13,491 nucleotides of DNA from Sulfurimonas sp. (GTDB lineage: Bacteria > Campylobacterota > Campylobacteria > Campylobacterales > Sulfurimonadaceae): positions 12,485-25,975 of the forward strand of contig NVUO01000020.1 in assembly GCA_002733155.1 (NCBI GenBank), read 5' to 3'. Shown in pieces: positions 13,480 to 13,491 of this stretch (position 1 is the stretch's first letter; each line of letters opens with the position of its first letter). The notes beneath the pieces were generated by a model that was not told where the DNA came from, searched no databases, and saw nothing but the letters and a program-made list of their open reading frames with translations. The position numbers and the translations under genes are program-made.

Positions 13480-13491
13480 GCTTTTTGGTTT

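Noticed and set aside
1..13491. CRISPR array, insertion sequence, tRNA or rRNA genes, phage or toxin-antitoxin modules
   Set aside because: No regularly spaced repeats, transposase motifs, terminal inverted repeats, cloverleaf-like segments or matching protein motifs were seen.

Overview
The window is AT-rich (roughly 30% GC by eye) with short intergenic gaps. Its gene set points to the Campylobacterota (former Epsilonproteobacteria), most likely a free-living Sulfurimonas-, Sulfurovum- or Arcobacter-like organism. The clues are the codon use, a tetrameric-type glycyl-tRNA synthetase beta subunit, a one-domain superoxide reductase, c-di-GMP proteins and a two-partner-secretion exoprotein remnant. 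This placement is inference from style and gene families; no rRNA or marker phylogeny was possible.

Layout. Positions 1-407 (minus) hold the N-terminal part of an FAD oxidoreductase resembling the oxidase half of MnmC. It is divergent from the DExH helicase gene hrpB (472-2979, plus), which converges on glyS (3002-5023, minus). A divergent promoter region (5024-5188) separates glyS from a superoxide reductase gene (5189-5572, plus), which ends at a hairpin shared with the next, convergent gene. Two tandem paralogous GGDEF-EAL genes follow on the minus strand (5601-6989 and 7052-8353). Divergent from them is a two-gene plus-strand operon. Its first gene encodes a uracil-DNA-glycosylase-like Fe-S protein (8463-9119), and its second, overlapping by ATGA, encodes an exported protein with a periplasmic-binding-protein-like fold (9116-10321). 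The rest of the window is on the minus strand: a YbgC-type thioesterase (10322-10702), a frameshifted and internally deleted TpsA-type exoprotein (10712-11409), a beta-carbonic anhydrase (11619-12200) and an unrecognised acidic protein (12421-13479).

How the genes relate. Most are independent housekeeping or stress functions: translation and RNA (glyS, hrpB, the MnmC-like protein), superoxide detoxification, CO2/bicarbonate balance and c-di-GMP turnover. The two GGDEF-EAL proteins are cytoplasmic paralogues. Both keep all eight canonical phosphodiesterase residues, while their cyclase motifs have decayed to different degrees (SGDEF and SGTDF). They look like c-di-GMP-degrading enzymes, possibly with regulatory GGDEF domains.

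I see no clear new multi-gene defence or mobile system. The points most worth checking are the decayed tps locus with its one-base frameshift at a C5 tract, the glycosylase-like protein with an altered first active-site motif coupled to an exported protein, the degenerate EAL pair, a cluster of three adjacent TTG-started genes, and the unrecognised protein at the right edge.
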